The notes below the pieces were generated by a model that worked only from the letters and a program-made list of their open reading frames with translations, had not been told where the DNA came from and did not search any database. From positions 3,348,001 through 3,412,000 of the forward strand of contig NZ_JACCAA010000001.1 in the NCBI RefSeq assembly GCF_013408415.1: a stretch of 64,000 nucleotides of DNA, given 5' to 3'. Source of the DNA: Nocardioides daedukensis (lineage in GTDB: Bacteria; Actinomycetota; Actinomycetes; Propionibacteriales; Nocardioidaceae). Numbering within the stretch: position 1 is the stretch's first letter; the number at the start of each line of letters is the position of its first letter. A program made the position numbers and the translations under genes. Positions 8,106-16,600 of this stretch are shown here, piece by piece.

Positions 8106-9548
8106 ATGAAGAACCGGCTGCGTCCACGGGACATCGCCTTCCTGGCCGAGGAGTCCCGCACGTCGCCGATGCACAACGCAACGCTGGAGATCTTCGAGCC
8201 CGGTGACTCGGGCTTCGACTACCAGCGACTCGTCGACCTGATCGACGAGCGTGTCGCCTTCGTCCCTCGCTATCGCCAGCGGATCCAGTCCGTGCCGGGA
8301 CGGCTCGCGAACCCGGTGTGGATCGACGACGAGGGCTTCGATCTCGCCTTCCACGTGCGCCGCTCCGGGCTGCCGCGCCCGGGCACCATGGAGCAGCTGC
8401 GCGAGCTGGTCGCCCGGATCATGTCCCGCCCGCTCGACACGGCGCGCCCGCTGTGGGAGGTCTACTTCATCGAGGGCCTGCAGGACGGTCGGGTCGCCGT
8501 GCTCTCCAAGTCGCACCAGATCCTCGTCGACGGGGTGCAGACGGTCGACATCGGCCAGGTCCTGCTCGACACGAAGCCGGAGCCCAAGGAGCTCGAGCGC
8601 GACGACTGGACTCCGCGCCGGGCGCCGTCGCCGTTCACCCTGACCACCTCGGCGATCAAGGACAACCTGGTCTCGCCCACCGTGCTGCTGGCCACCGGGC
8701 AGAGCGTCGCCGATGGTGCGGTACGTCGTGCCTCGGCCGCCCAGGGCCGCTTCGCCGCCGTCGCGAACGCGCTGGCGAACCGACGTCCGGCACCCGAGTC
8801 ACCGATCTCCGCGGAGCTGTCCGAGCAGCGTCGCTTCGTCACGGTGCGCACGGACTTCGAGGACTACCGCAGGATCCGCGAGGAGCACGGCACGTCGGTC
8901 AACGACGTCGTCCTGGCCACCCTCACCGGAGCGCTGCGGACGTGGCTGATGGCGCGTGGGACCTCGTCCACCTCGATGCGCAGCCTGCGCGCGATGGTGC
9001 CGATGTCGGTCATCGACGACGACCTCGAGGCCACCTCGCTCGGCAGCCAGATCGCCGGCCATCTGGTCACCCTGCCGATCGGTGAGCCGAGCCCGGTGAT
9101 CCGGCTGCACCAGGTGGCCTATGCGTTCAAGTCGCACAAGGAGACCGGCCGCGCGGTGGCCGCGAACCGGCTCGCCGGGATCGCCGGCTTCGCACCGACC
9201 ACCTTCCACGCCCTGGGCTCGCGGGTCGCCGCCGAGCACCAGCGCAAGGGGTTCCACCTCACCATCACCAACGTGCCCGGCCCGCAGTTCCCGCTCTATG
9301 CGGCCGGCGCCCAGATGGTCGCCACCTATCCGGTCCAGCCGCTGCTCCCGGGCCAGGCCCTGGCCATCGGCGTCACCTCCTACGACGGCGGTGTCTACTA
9401 CGGGATCTCCGCGGACCGCGATGCCCTGCCCGACGTCGCGGTCCTGGCCCAGTGCGTCACCGAGTCCCTCGACGAGCTGCTCGACACCGCCAGCGGTGTG
9501 CGGCAGAGGGCGCCGCGCGGACGTCGTACCCCACGGAAGGACACATGA
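8106..9548 (+). CDS. WS/DGAT-family wax ester synthase / diacylglycerol acyltransferase-like protein
   Basis: The protein has 480 residues. The N-terminus (RLRPRDIAFLAEESRTSPMH) and the C-terminal TITNVPGPQFPLY motif are typical of the WS/DGAT family, which makes triacylglycerol or wax ester storage lipid from acyl-CoA. The catalytic HHxxxDG motif appears as HQILVDG at residues 137-143, so the second, general-base histidine is Gln138. The protein may therefore have altered activity or belong to a divergent subgroup. ATG at 8106 has AGGGG 6 bp upstream and gives the family N-terminus. The stop overlaps the DUF6912 start (ATGA). Confidence 0.85.
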   Translation: MKNRLRPRDIAFLAEESRTSPMHNATLEIFEPGDSGFDYQRLVDLIDERVAFVPRYRQRIQSVPGRLANPVWIDDEGFDLAFHVRRSGLPRPGTMEQLRELVARIMSRPLDTARPLWEVYFIEGLQDGRVAVLSKSHQILVDGVQTVDIGQVLLDTKPEPKELERDDWTPRRAPSPFTLTTSAIKDNLVSPTVLLATGQSVADGAVRRASAAQGRFAAVANALANRRPAPESPISAELSEQRRFVTVRTDFEDYRRIREEHGTSVNDVVLATLTGALRTWLMARGTSSTSMRSLRAMVPMSVIDDDLEATSLGSQIAGHLVTLPIGEPSPVIRLHQVAYAFKSHKETGRAVAANRLAGIAGFAPTTFHALGSRVAAEHQRKGFHLTITNVPGPQFPLYAAGAQMVATYPVQPLLPGQALAIGVTSYDGGVYYGISADRDALPDVAVLAQCVTESLDELLDTASGVRQRAPRGRRTPRKDT

Positions 9549-9970
9549 GCACCCGCATCTATCTCCCGCTCACCTCGACCGGCCTCGCTGCGCTGGTCGC
9601 CGAGGCGCGGATCGACGGCCCCTTGCAGGCGCACGCCGTCACCGAGGCGCTGGCCGAGGAGTGGCCCGAGGGCGACCAGGAGGAGTGGGAGTACGCCGCC
9701 CTCGCGGCCGCCGCGGACACCTCCTGGACCCTGCGCACCTCCGCCGACACCCCGCGCAGGCACGTGCTCGCAGTCGACGTCGCCGACGACGCGGTCACGC
9801 CGGCGGCGAGCGACGACGTCACCGCCGTGAACCTCAGCCATGAAGTGGTCTGGAAGAACATCGGTGCCCTGCACATGGACACCGAGGACCTCGCCGGAGC
9901 GCCCACTCAAGACGGCTACGACCCCGAGCTCGCCTGGTTCGCGACCCAGGAGATCGCCGACCTGTCCTGA
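9545..9970 (+). CDS. DUF6912 family protein
   Basis: This is a 141-residue soluble acidic protein. The start MSTRIYLPLTSTGLAAL and the segment EEWEYAALAAAADTS match the DUF6912 family as I remember it, a widespread actinobacterial family without known function. No signal peptide, membrane segment or catalytic motif is seen. The start overlaps the stop of the acyltransferase gene (ATGA), so the two are translated together. pruA begins 46 bp downstream. Confidence 0.75.
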   Translation: MSTRIYLPLTSTGLAALVAEARIDGPLQAHAVTEALAEEWPEGDQEEWEYAALAAAADTSWTLRTSADTPRRHVLAVDVADDAVTPAASDDVTAVNLSHEVVWKNIGALHMDTEDLAGAPTQDGYDPELAWFATQEIADLS

Positions 9971-10016
9971 CGCGGAGGCGTTGAGCGGCGACCGGGTCTC
10001 TGACACGATCGCAGGC

Positions 10017-11657
10017 ATGGACGCAATCACCTTTCCTCCGGCTCCCACCAACGAGCCGAACCTGACCTACGCACCGGGCAGCCCCGAACGGGCCGAACTC
10101 GTCGCGGAGCTCGATCGCCAGAAGCGCAAGCAGGTCTCGTTGCGCGCCGTGATCGGCGGACGACGGCGCAACGGGGGAGGCGAGGAGATCAAGGTCGTGC
10201 AGCCCCACGACCACCAGCACGTGCTCGGCACCCTGAAGAACTCCACCGCCGCCGACGCCGAGGCCGCCGTGAAGGCCGCTGCCAAGGCTGCCCCCGAATG
10301 GCGCGCGATGTCGGTGGATGACCGGTGCGCGATCCTGCTCAAGGCTGCCGACCTGCTGGCCGGGCCGTGGCGCCAGCGGGTCAACGCGGCCACCATGCTC
10401 GGCCAGAGCAAGACCGCCTTCCAGGCCGAGATCGACGCGGCCTGCGAGTTGATCGACTTCTGGCGCTTCAACGTCCACTACGCCAAGCAGATCCTCACCG
10501 ACCAGCCGATCGCGAACAGCCCCGGCATCTGGAACCGCACCGACCACCGCCCGCTGGAGGGCTTCGTCTATGCGATCACGCCGTTCAACTTCACCGCGAT
10601 CGCCGGCAACCTGCCCACCGCCCCGGCGCTGATGGGCAACACGGTGATCTGGAAGCCCTCGACCACCCAGCAGCTTGCCGCGTCACTCACGATGGAGCTG
10701 CTCGAGGAGGCAGGCATGCCGCCCGGCGTGATCAACATGCTGCCGGGGCACGGGGCCGACGTCTCCGAGGTCACCCTGGACCACCCCGACCTGGCCGGGA
10801 TCCACTTCACCGGCTCCACGCCGACCTTCCAGCACCTGTGGGGCCAGGTGGGCGCGAACATCGCGAAGTACCGCTCCTATCCGCGGATCGTGGGGGAGAC
10901 CGGCGGCAAGGACTTCATCATCGCGCACCCCTCGGCCGACCCCGACGTCACGCGGGTGGCGATGATCCGCGGCGCCTTCGAGTACCAGGGCCAGAAGTGC
11001 TCGGCAGCCTCGCGTGCGTATGTCGCCAAGTCGGTCTGGGACAAGATCAAGGATCAGTTCATCGCGGACGTCGACTCGTTGAAGGTGGGCGACGTGAGCG
11101 ACCTGTCCAACTTCATGGGCGCGGTCATCGACGACCGGGCGTTCGCCAAGCACAAGGCCGCGATCACCCGGGCCAAGCGCACCAAGACCCTCGACGTGGT
11201 CGCGGGCGGGACGTATGACGACTCGGTCGGCTGGTTCGTCCGGCCCACCGTGGTGGTGGGGACCGACCCGGGCGATCAGATGTTCAGCACCGAGTACTTC
11301 GGCCCGATCCTCGCCGTGCACGTCTATCCCGACGGCGACTTCGAGAAGGTGGTCCGTCAGGCCGAGTCGGCCTCGCCCTATGCCCTGACCGGCGCGATCA
11401 TCTCCCGCGACCGGGGCGCGGTGGCCTGGGCCGCTGAGCAGCTCCGGTTCGCGGCGGGCAACTTCTACATCAACGACAAGCCGACCGGCGCGGTCGTCGG
11501 GCAGCAGCCGTTCGGTGGGGCACGGGCCTCGGGCACCAACGACAAGGCCGGCGCGCCCTCCAACCTGCTGCGCTGGACCTCGGCCCGCTCGATCAAGGAG
11601 ACCTTCGTGCCGCCGACGGACTACTCCTACCCGCACATGAGCGCCCAGCCCGACTGA
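10017..11657 (+). CDS. pruA: L-glutamate gamma-semialdehyde dehydrogenase (1-pyrroline-5-carboxylate dehydrogenase)
   Basis: This 546-residue enzyme oxidises glutamate-5-semialdehyde to glutamate with NAD+, the second step of proline breakdown. It has the full length of the single-function PruA family (about 540 residues). The catalytic cysteine is Cys328 in EYQGQKCSAASR and the general base is Glu294 in VGETGGKD; the NAD-binding segment AITPFNFTAIAGNLP is present. ATG at 10017 gives the family N-terminus. No proline dehydrogenase gene is adjacent, but the NAD-glutamate dehydrogenase that would use its product lies about 2 kb downstream. Confidence 0.95.
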   Translation: MDAITFPPAPTNEPNLTYAPGSPERAELVAELDRQKRKQVSLRAVIGGRRRNGGGEEIKVVQPHDHQHVLGTLKNSTAADAEAAVKAAAKAAPEWRAMSVDDRCAILLKAADLLAGPWRQRVNAATMLGQSKTAFQAEIDAACELIDFWRFNVHYAKQILTDQPIANSPGIWNRTDHRPLEGFVYAITPFNFTAIAGNLPTAPALMGNTVIWKPSTTQQLAASLTMELLEEAGMPPGVINMLPGHGADVSEVTLDHPDLAGIHFTGSTPTFQHLWGQVGANIAKYRSYPRIVGETGGKDFIIAHPSADPDVTRVAMIRGAFEYQGQKCSAASRAYVAKSVWDKIKDQFIADVDSLKVGDVSDLSNFMGAVIDDRAFAKHKAAITRAKRTKTLDVVAGGTYDDSVGWFVRPTVVVGTDPGDQMFSTEYFGPILAVHVYPDGDFEKVVRQAESASPYALTGAIISRDRGAVAWAAEQLRFAAGNFYINDKPTGAVVGQQPFGGARASGTNDKAGAPSNLLRWTSARSIKETFVPPTDYSYPHMSAQPD

Positions 11658-11667
11658 GGTCGAGCGG

Positions 11668-11682
11668 GCCCCTGATCGGGGC
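11668..11682 (+). terminator. Possible hairpin after pruA
   Basis: A perfect 5-bp stem GCCCC/GGGGC with a TGATC loop begins about 10 bp after the pruA stop. No T-tract follows. The short stem makes this only a weak terminator candidate. Confidence 0.3.
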
Positions 11683-11724
11683 TGGCTGGCAGTCATGGTG
11701 GCCCGGTGGGAGAATGGGGCCACC

Positions 11725-11976
11725 ATGACTGCCGACCTGATCGCCCTGCACATGGGGCAACTGCACGCCTACGAGCAATATCTGGTCTTCACGCTCGCCT
11801 TCGGCCCGTTCGTGCTGCTCGGCATCGTGGTGTTCTTCGTCAGGCGCCGCGACCTGGCCCAAGAACAGGCCCAGGAACAGGCACAGGAAGAGAGCACGTC
11901 CGTCACGGACGCAGACCCGACGGCGTCTGAGGGCGAGACCGGATCGGTCAGCGCCACTCGCCCGCGAGCCACTTGA
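11725..11976 (+). CDS. Small single-pass membrane protein
   Basis: This is an 83-residue hypothetical protein. An N-terminal region of about 22 residues precedes one membrane segment (LVFTLAFGPFVLLGIVVFFV) and an RRRD stop-transfer signal. A hydrophilic cytoplasmic tail follows with the repeat AQEQAQEQAQEE and then Ser/Thr/Asp. No family is recognised. The ATG at 11725 follows a purine-rich GGTGGGAGAATGGGG stretch. The last 29 bases overlap tail-to-tail with the DUF2505 gene on the opposite strand. Confidence 0.6.
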   Translation: MTADLIALHMGQLHAYEQYLVFTLAFGPFVLLGIVVFFVRRRDLAQEQAQEQAQEESTSVTDADPTASEGETGSVSATRPRAT

Positions 11977-12439
11977 GCCCGACCTTGTTCTCGGCCTTGA
12001 AGGCCTTGACCAACAGGCCGGCGATCAGGTCCTCGATCTTCCCGCCGACCAGCGGGATCTTCACCTGCACGGCCAGGTTCATCGTCTCGACCACGTCGTC
12101 GCCACGCTGGGTGATCCGCGCGGTGCCCTTCATGTCCCCGGGCTTGCCCGGGATGGTGACGTGCACGTCGGCGTCGGTCAGCGAGCTCCACGTCTCCACC
12201 TGAACGATCGGGATCTCGTCACCGACGAACTTCTTGGCGAACCCCGGCACCCGTTCGGTGCCGTGGACGAGCTCGACCTCGATCCGTCGTGCCGGCACCT
12301 CGCCGGAGACGCTGACCGAGCGGCGTACGACGCCCTGGTGGTCCGCGACCGCCTCACGGAAGGCCGGGTCGGCGATCATCGCGGCGACCTGCTCGATGGT
12401 GGCGCCGGGATAGATGAGCTCGTGGCTGATCTTCTTCAT
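11948..12439 (-). CDS. DUF2505 family (START-like) protein, second copy
   Basis: This 163-residue protein belongs to DUF2505, an actinobacterial family related to the START/SRPBCC ligand-binding fold. Typical segments are MKKISHELIYPGATIEQVAA, VHVTIPGKPGDMKGTA and the C-terminal KIPLVGGKIEDLIAG followed by WLAGEW. The fold implies binding of a hydrophobic ligand, but none is known. It is a paralogue of the gene just upstream; the two overlap by ATGA and should be translated as a pair. The 3' end overlaps a small membrane-protein gene on the plus strand. Confidence 0.8.
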   Translation of the reverse strand: MKKISHELIYPGATIEQVAAMIADPAFREAVADHQGVVRRSVSVSGEVPARRIEVELVHGTERVPGFAKKFVGDEIPIVQVETWSSLTDADVHVTIPGKPGDMKGTARITQRGDDVVETMNLAVQVKIPLVGGKIEDLIAGLLVKAFKAENKVGLKWLAGEWR

Positions 12440-12906
12440 CGCTCGCCCTCCAACCACGCGGTGCCGACCTGGTTCTCGATGTCCCAACCGGCCTTGAGCT
12501 TGGCAGCGATCAGTGACTCGATCTTGCCCCCGATCAGCGGCACCTTGGCCTTCGCCTCACCCTCGAAGGTGTCGAGCGTGCCGTCGCCGTCGGCCACCAG
12601 CCGGCGGGTCCCCGTGATCCCGGCGGGCTTGCCCGGCGTGGTCACCGAGAAGTCCGCCGTGGTCGCGTCCGACCAGGTCTCGGCCTGGATGGCGTGGGTG
12701 GTCTCGCCGGCGAACTTCCTCAGGGCGCCGGGGATGTCCGTGTTGGGCTGGTGCATGTCGATGCGGATCTCGTCGCCCTCGGCCTTGACGCTCACCTGGG
12801 TGACGCTCTGCGCCCAGGACGCCTTCTCCCGAAACGCCGGATCGGTGAGCATGGCATGCACGGCCGCCGGCGGGGCGGCATACCTGACGGAGTGTGTGAT
12901 CTTCAT
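12436..12906 (-). CDS. DUF2505 family (START-like) protein, first copy
   Basis: This 156-residue paralogue of the next gene has the same landmarks: MKITHSVRYAAPPAAVHAML at the N-terminus, SVTTPGKPAGITGTRR in the middle, and KVPLIGGKIESLIA with WLEGER at the end. It is the first gene of a coupled pair, with an ATGA overlap at its 3' end. A CATGAT box lies 6 bp upstream of the ATG, compatible with a leaderless transcript. It diverges from a lipoprotein gene 46 bp away. Confidence 0.8.
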   Translation of the reverse strand: MKITHSVRYAAPPAAVHAMLTDPAFREKASWAQSVTQVSVKAEGDEIRIDMHQPNTDIPGALRKFAGETTHAIQAETWSDATTADFSVTTPGKPAGITGTRRLVADGDGTLDTFEGEAKAKVPLIGGKIESLIAAKLKAGWDIENQVGTAWLEGER

Positions 12907-12940
12907 GCGGTCATCATGGCCGAAGAGTCGCGCGACATGC

Positions 12941-12946
12941 CATTGT
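12941..12946 (+). promoter_or_regulatory. Candidate -10 box of a leaderless transcript
   Basis: CATTGT lies six bases before the ATG at 12953. Position 2 (A) and position 6 (T) fit the actinobacterial -10 pattern, and no ribosome-binding sequence is seen. A leaderless mRNA is inferred. Confidence 0.3.
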
Positions 12947-12952
12947 TTCGCC

Positions 12953-13555
12953 ATGCCCTGTTGGACAGTTCGCCGTTGGACCGCCGCCGTAGCGCTCGGT
13001 GCCACCCTGCTCGTGTCGGGGTGTTCCGAGGAGGCGGACCCCCTGCCGCCGGTGCAGGTGAGCGAGCCGACCCCGACGGCCACCTCGGGAGCGGGCAACT
13101 GGCGGGTGAAGTTCAGCAAGGACGAGCTGTCGGCCTACGCGACGGCCGTGAAGCGCTGGCGGGACTACGGTCGCCGTAGCGAGAAGTACTACCGGCAGGG
13201 CAAGGCGACCCCGGCCTCGCTGGAGATGTTCGAGGACTACTTCTACCAGCCCGACGTGATGCAGGCGTCGCTGCGCAGGTATGAGAAGAAGAAGATCCAG
13301 TTCATCGGGCAGGTGCAGCTGCTGTGGACCCGGGCCACGAAGATCGAGCTGGCCAGGAAGCCACCGGTGCTGGTCTTCGAGGAGTGCGTCAACGTGGCCC
13401 GCACCAGCATCAGCACGAACGGCCGGGTGACTCCCAGTGGCCTGCGCGACCCGGTCCTGCGCACGGTGACCATGTCGCGCATCGACGGCGGACCGTGGCT
13501 GGTGTTCGGCTATGAGGGTCCGGAGACGGGCGACAAGAGCCTGTGCGAGCAGTGA
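12953..13555 (+). CDS. Secreted lipoprotein of unknown function
   Basis: This 200-residue protein has a lipoprotein signal peptide (VRRWTAAVALGATLLVSGC, lipid-modified Cys24), a Pro/Thr-rich linker (residues 28-46) and a globular domain of about 150 residues. Two cysteines in the domain (EECVN and SLCEQ) could form a disulfide. The domain resembles small NTF2-like exported proteins by length and layout, but this is not secured by any motif. It stands alone between the DUF2505 pair and the glutamate dehydrogenase gene. Confidence 0.7.
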   Translation: MPCWTVRRWTAAVALGATLLVSGCSEEADPLPPVQVSEPTPTATSGAGNWRVKFSKDELSAYATAVKRWRDYGRRSEKYYRQGKATPASLEMFEDYFYQPDVMQASLRRYEKKKIQFIGQVQLLWTRATKIELARKPPVLVFEECVNVARTSISTNGRVTPSGLRDPVLRTVTMSRIDGGPWLVFGYEGPETGDKSLCEQ

Positions 13556-13641
13556 GGCGCGCCTCCTAACGTTTCGATGACGTTCCCCGACGCGTGCCGC
13601 TGCGTGTTGTCCGGATCACACGGCCCCCATATGGTCGAGGA

Positions 13642-16600
13642 GTGTCGGACACCCTCGATGACAAGAAGACAGCGCTGATCGCACGGGCCACCGAACTGGC
13701 CGCGCACGGCAAGGGCACTGGCGGACCGCCGATCGAACTGGTCTCCGCGATGCTCACCGCCTACTACCGCCACGTGGCTCCGGAGGACGTGGTCGATCGC
13801 AGCGACGCCGACCTCTACGGAGCCCTGAGCAGTCACTGGCGACTCGCCGAGTCCCGGCCCCAGGGCACGGCACAGGTGCGCGTGTTCACCCCGACCGTCC
13901 AGGCCAACGGGTGGTCGGCCAACTCCCACTCGGTGGTCGAGGTGGTCACCGACGACATGCCGTTCCTGGTCGACTCCGTGACCATGGCCCTGTCCGGCCA
14001 GCACCGGAACCTGCACGTCGTGGTGCACCCGCACTTCGACGTGACCCGCGACATCACCGGTGAGCTGATCAGCGTCAAGGTCGCCGAGGAGGGCGTCGCC
14101 TCGGACCACGACGCTGGCTCGGTGCGCGAGTCGTGGATGCACGTCGAGATCGACCGGGTGCCCGAGGGCGCCGACGCCGAGGAGATCGAGAAGCGGCTCG
14201 TCGAGGCTCTGCGCGACGTGCGCGAGGCCGTCGAGGACTGGGACAAGATGCACGAGCGGGTCACCGCCATCATCGAGGACCTGGACACCAACCCGCCGCC
14301 GTTGCCTAAGGCGGAGATCGAGCAGGGCCAGGCCCTCCTTCGCTGGTTGGCCGACGACCACTTCACCTTCCTGGGTTATCGCGAGTATCGCCTCGAGGAG
14401 ATCGACGGCGAGGAGATCCTCCGCGGCCTGCCGGGCACCGGCTTCGGCATCCTGCGTGCCGACCCGGACATGTCGGTCTCGTTCAGCCGGCTCCCCGAGC
14501 CGGTCCGGGCCAAGGCTCGCGAGAAGGTGCTGCTGGTGCTGGCCAAGGCGAACTCGCGTGCCACCGTGCACCGCTCGGCCTACCTGGACTACGTCGGCGT
14601 GAAGGTGTTCGACGAGGCGGGCGAGGTGGTGGGCGAGCGCCGGTTCCTGGGCCTCTTCTCCAGCGCTGCCTACACCGAGTCGTTGACCCGGATCCCGCTG
14701 CTGCGGGAGAAGGCCTCCGAGGTGCTGAACCGGGTCGGTTTCGACCCGCGCAGCCACGCCGGCAAGGCACTGATGGACACGCTGGAGAACTACCCGCGCG
14801 ACGAGCTGTTCCAGACCCCCGTCGAGCAGCTCAGCGACATCGCCGAGGCCGTGATGTACACCCGCGAGCGCCGACAGCTGCGACTGTTCATGCGACGCGA
14901 CACCTATGGGCGCTATCTCTCCTGCCTGGTCTACCTGCCCCGGGACCGCTACAACACCGCGATCCGCAAGCGGATCGCGACGATCCTCCAGGACCGTCTC
15001 GGCGGTGACTCGATCGAGTTCACCGTCCGGGTCAGCGAGTCGAACATGGCGCGCGTCCACTTCGTCGTACGCCCTCCGCGTGGCGGGATGGTCAAGGACG
15101 TCGACCAGGCCGAGCTCGAGCGCACACTGGTCGAGGCCACCCGCTCGTGGGAGGACGACTTCACCCAGGCGGTCGTGAGCGAGTACGGCGAGGAGTCCGG
15201 CGCCCGGTTGAGCCGTGACTACGTCGACTCGTTCCCGGAGGCCTACAAGGAGGACTTCGCGGCCCGCACCGGTGCCGCCGACCTCGGTCGCCTCGAGGGC
15301 ATCACCGACGATGGCGGGATCGACCTGTCGCTGCATGAGCAGCTCGACGCCGGGGTCGGGGAGTCCCGGCTGAAGGTCTATCGGATCGGCGCGCCGCTCT
15401 CGTTGAGCCGGGTGCTGCCGATGCTCAGCTCGATGGGCGTCGAGGTCGTCGACGAACGGCCCTACGAGCTGGAGGGCCTCAACCGGCGCTCGTACATCTA
15501 TGAGTTCGGGCTGAAATATCCGCGCGCCATGCCCAAGGACTCCCGAGAGCTCTTCCAGGACGCGCTGCGCGCCATCTGGGACGGTCGCAACGAGATCGAC
15601 GGATTCAACTCCCTCGTGCTGCAGGCCTCGCTGACCTGGCGCCAGGCCACGGTGCTGCGCTCGCTCGCCAAGTACATGCGCCAGGGCGGAGCGCCCTTCG
15701 CGCAGGACTACATCGGGGAGGCGCTGCGCAACAACGTCGACATCACCCGGTTGTTGGTGAGCCTGTTCGAGGCCCGCTTCGACCCGGCGCGATTCGACTC
15801 GGCCAGCGCCGACGGTGAGGCCCGCGAGTCCGAGGTCGCCCGGATCGAGGAACGCCTGGCTGCGGCCCTCGACGACGTGGCAAGCCTGGACCACGACCGG
15901 ATCCTGCGCTCCTACCTGACGATCATCCGGGCGACCCTGCGGACCAACTACTTCCAGCAGGACGGCACCAAGCCCTACATCTCCTTCAAGCTCGCGCCGT
16001 CCGCGATCCCGGACCTGCCGGAGCCACGGCCGCGCTACGAGATCTTCGTCTGCTCACCACGGGTCGAGGGCGTGCACCTGCGCTTCGGCGCCGTGGCCCG
16101 TGGCGGGCTGCGCTGGTCCGATCGCCGCGACGACTTCCGCACCGAGGTGCTCGGCCTGGTCAAGGCGCAGATGGTGAAGAACACCGTGATCGTGCCGGTC
16201 GGCGCGAAGGGTGGATTCTTCTGCAAGCAGCTGCCGGACCCGGGTGACCGGGAGGCCTGGCTGGCCGAGGGCGTCGCCTGCTACAAGATGTTCATCTCGG
16301 GCATGCTCGACATCACCGACAACCTGGTCGACGGCGAGACCGTCCCGCCGCCGGACGTCGTACGCCACGACGGTGACGACTCCTACCTGGTGGTGGCTGC
16401 CGACAAGGGGACGGCAAGCTTCTCCGACATCGCCAACGGCGTGGCGAAGGACTACGGCTTCTGGATGGGCGACGCCTTCGCCTCCGGTGGATCGGTCGGC
16501 TATGACCACAAGGGGATGGGGATCACTGCGCGCGGCGCCTGGGTCTCGGTGCAGCGTCACTTCCGCGAGATGGGCGTGGACTGCCAGGCCGAGGACTTCA

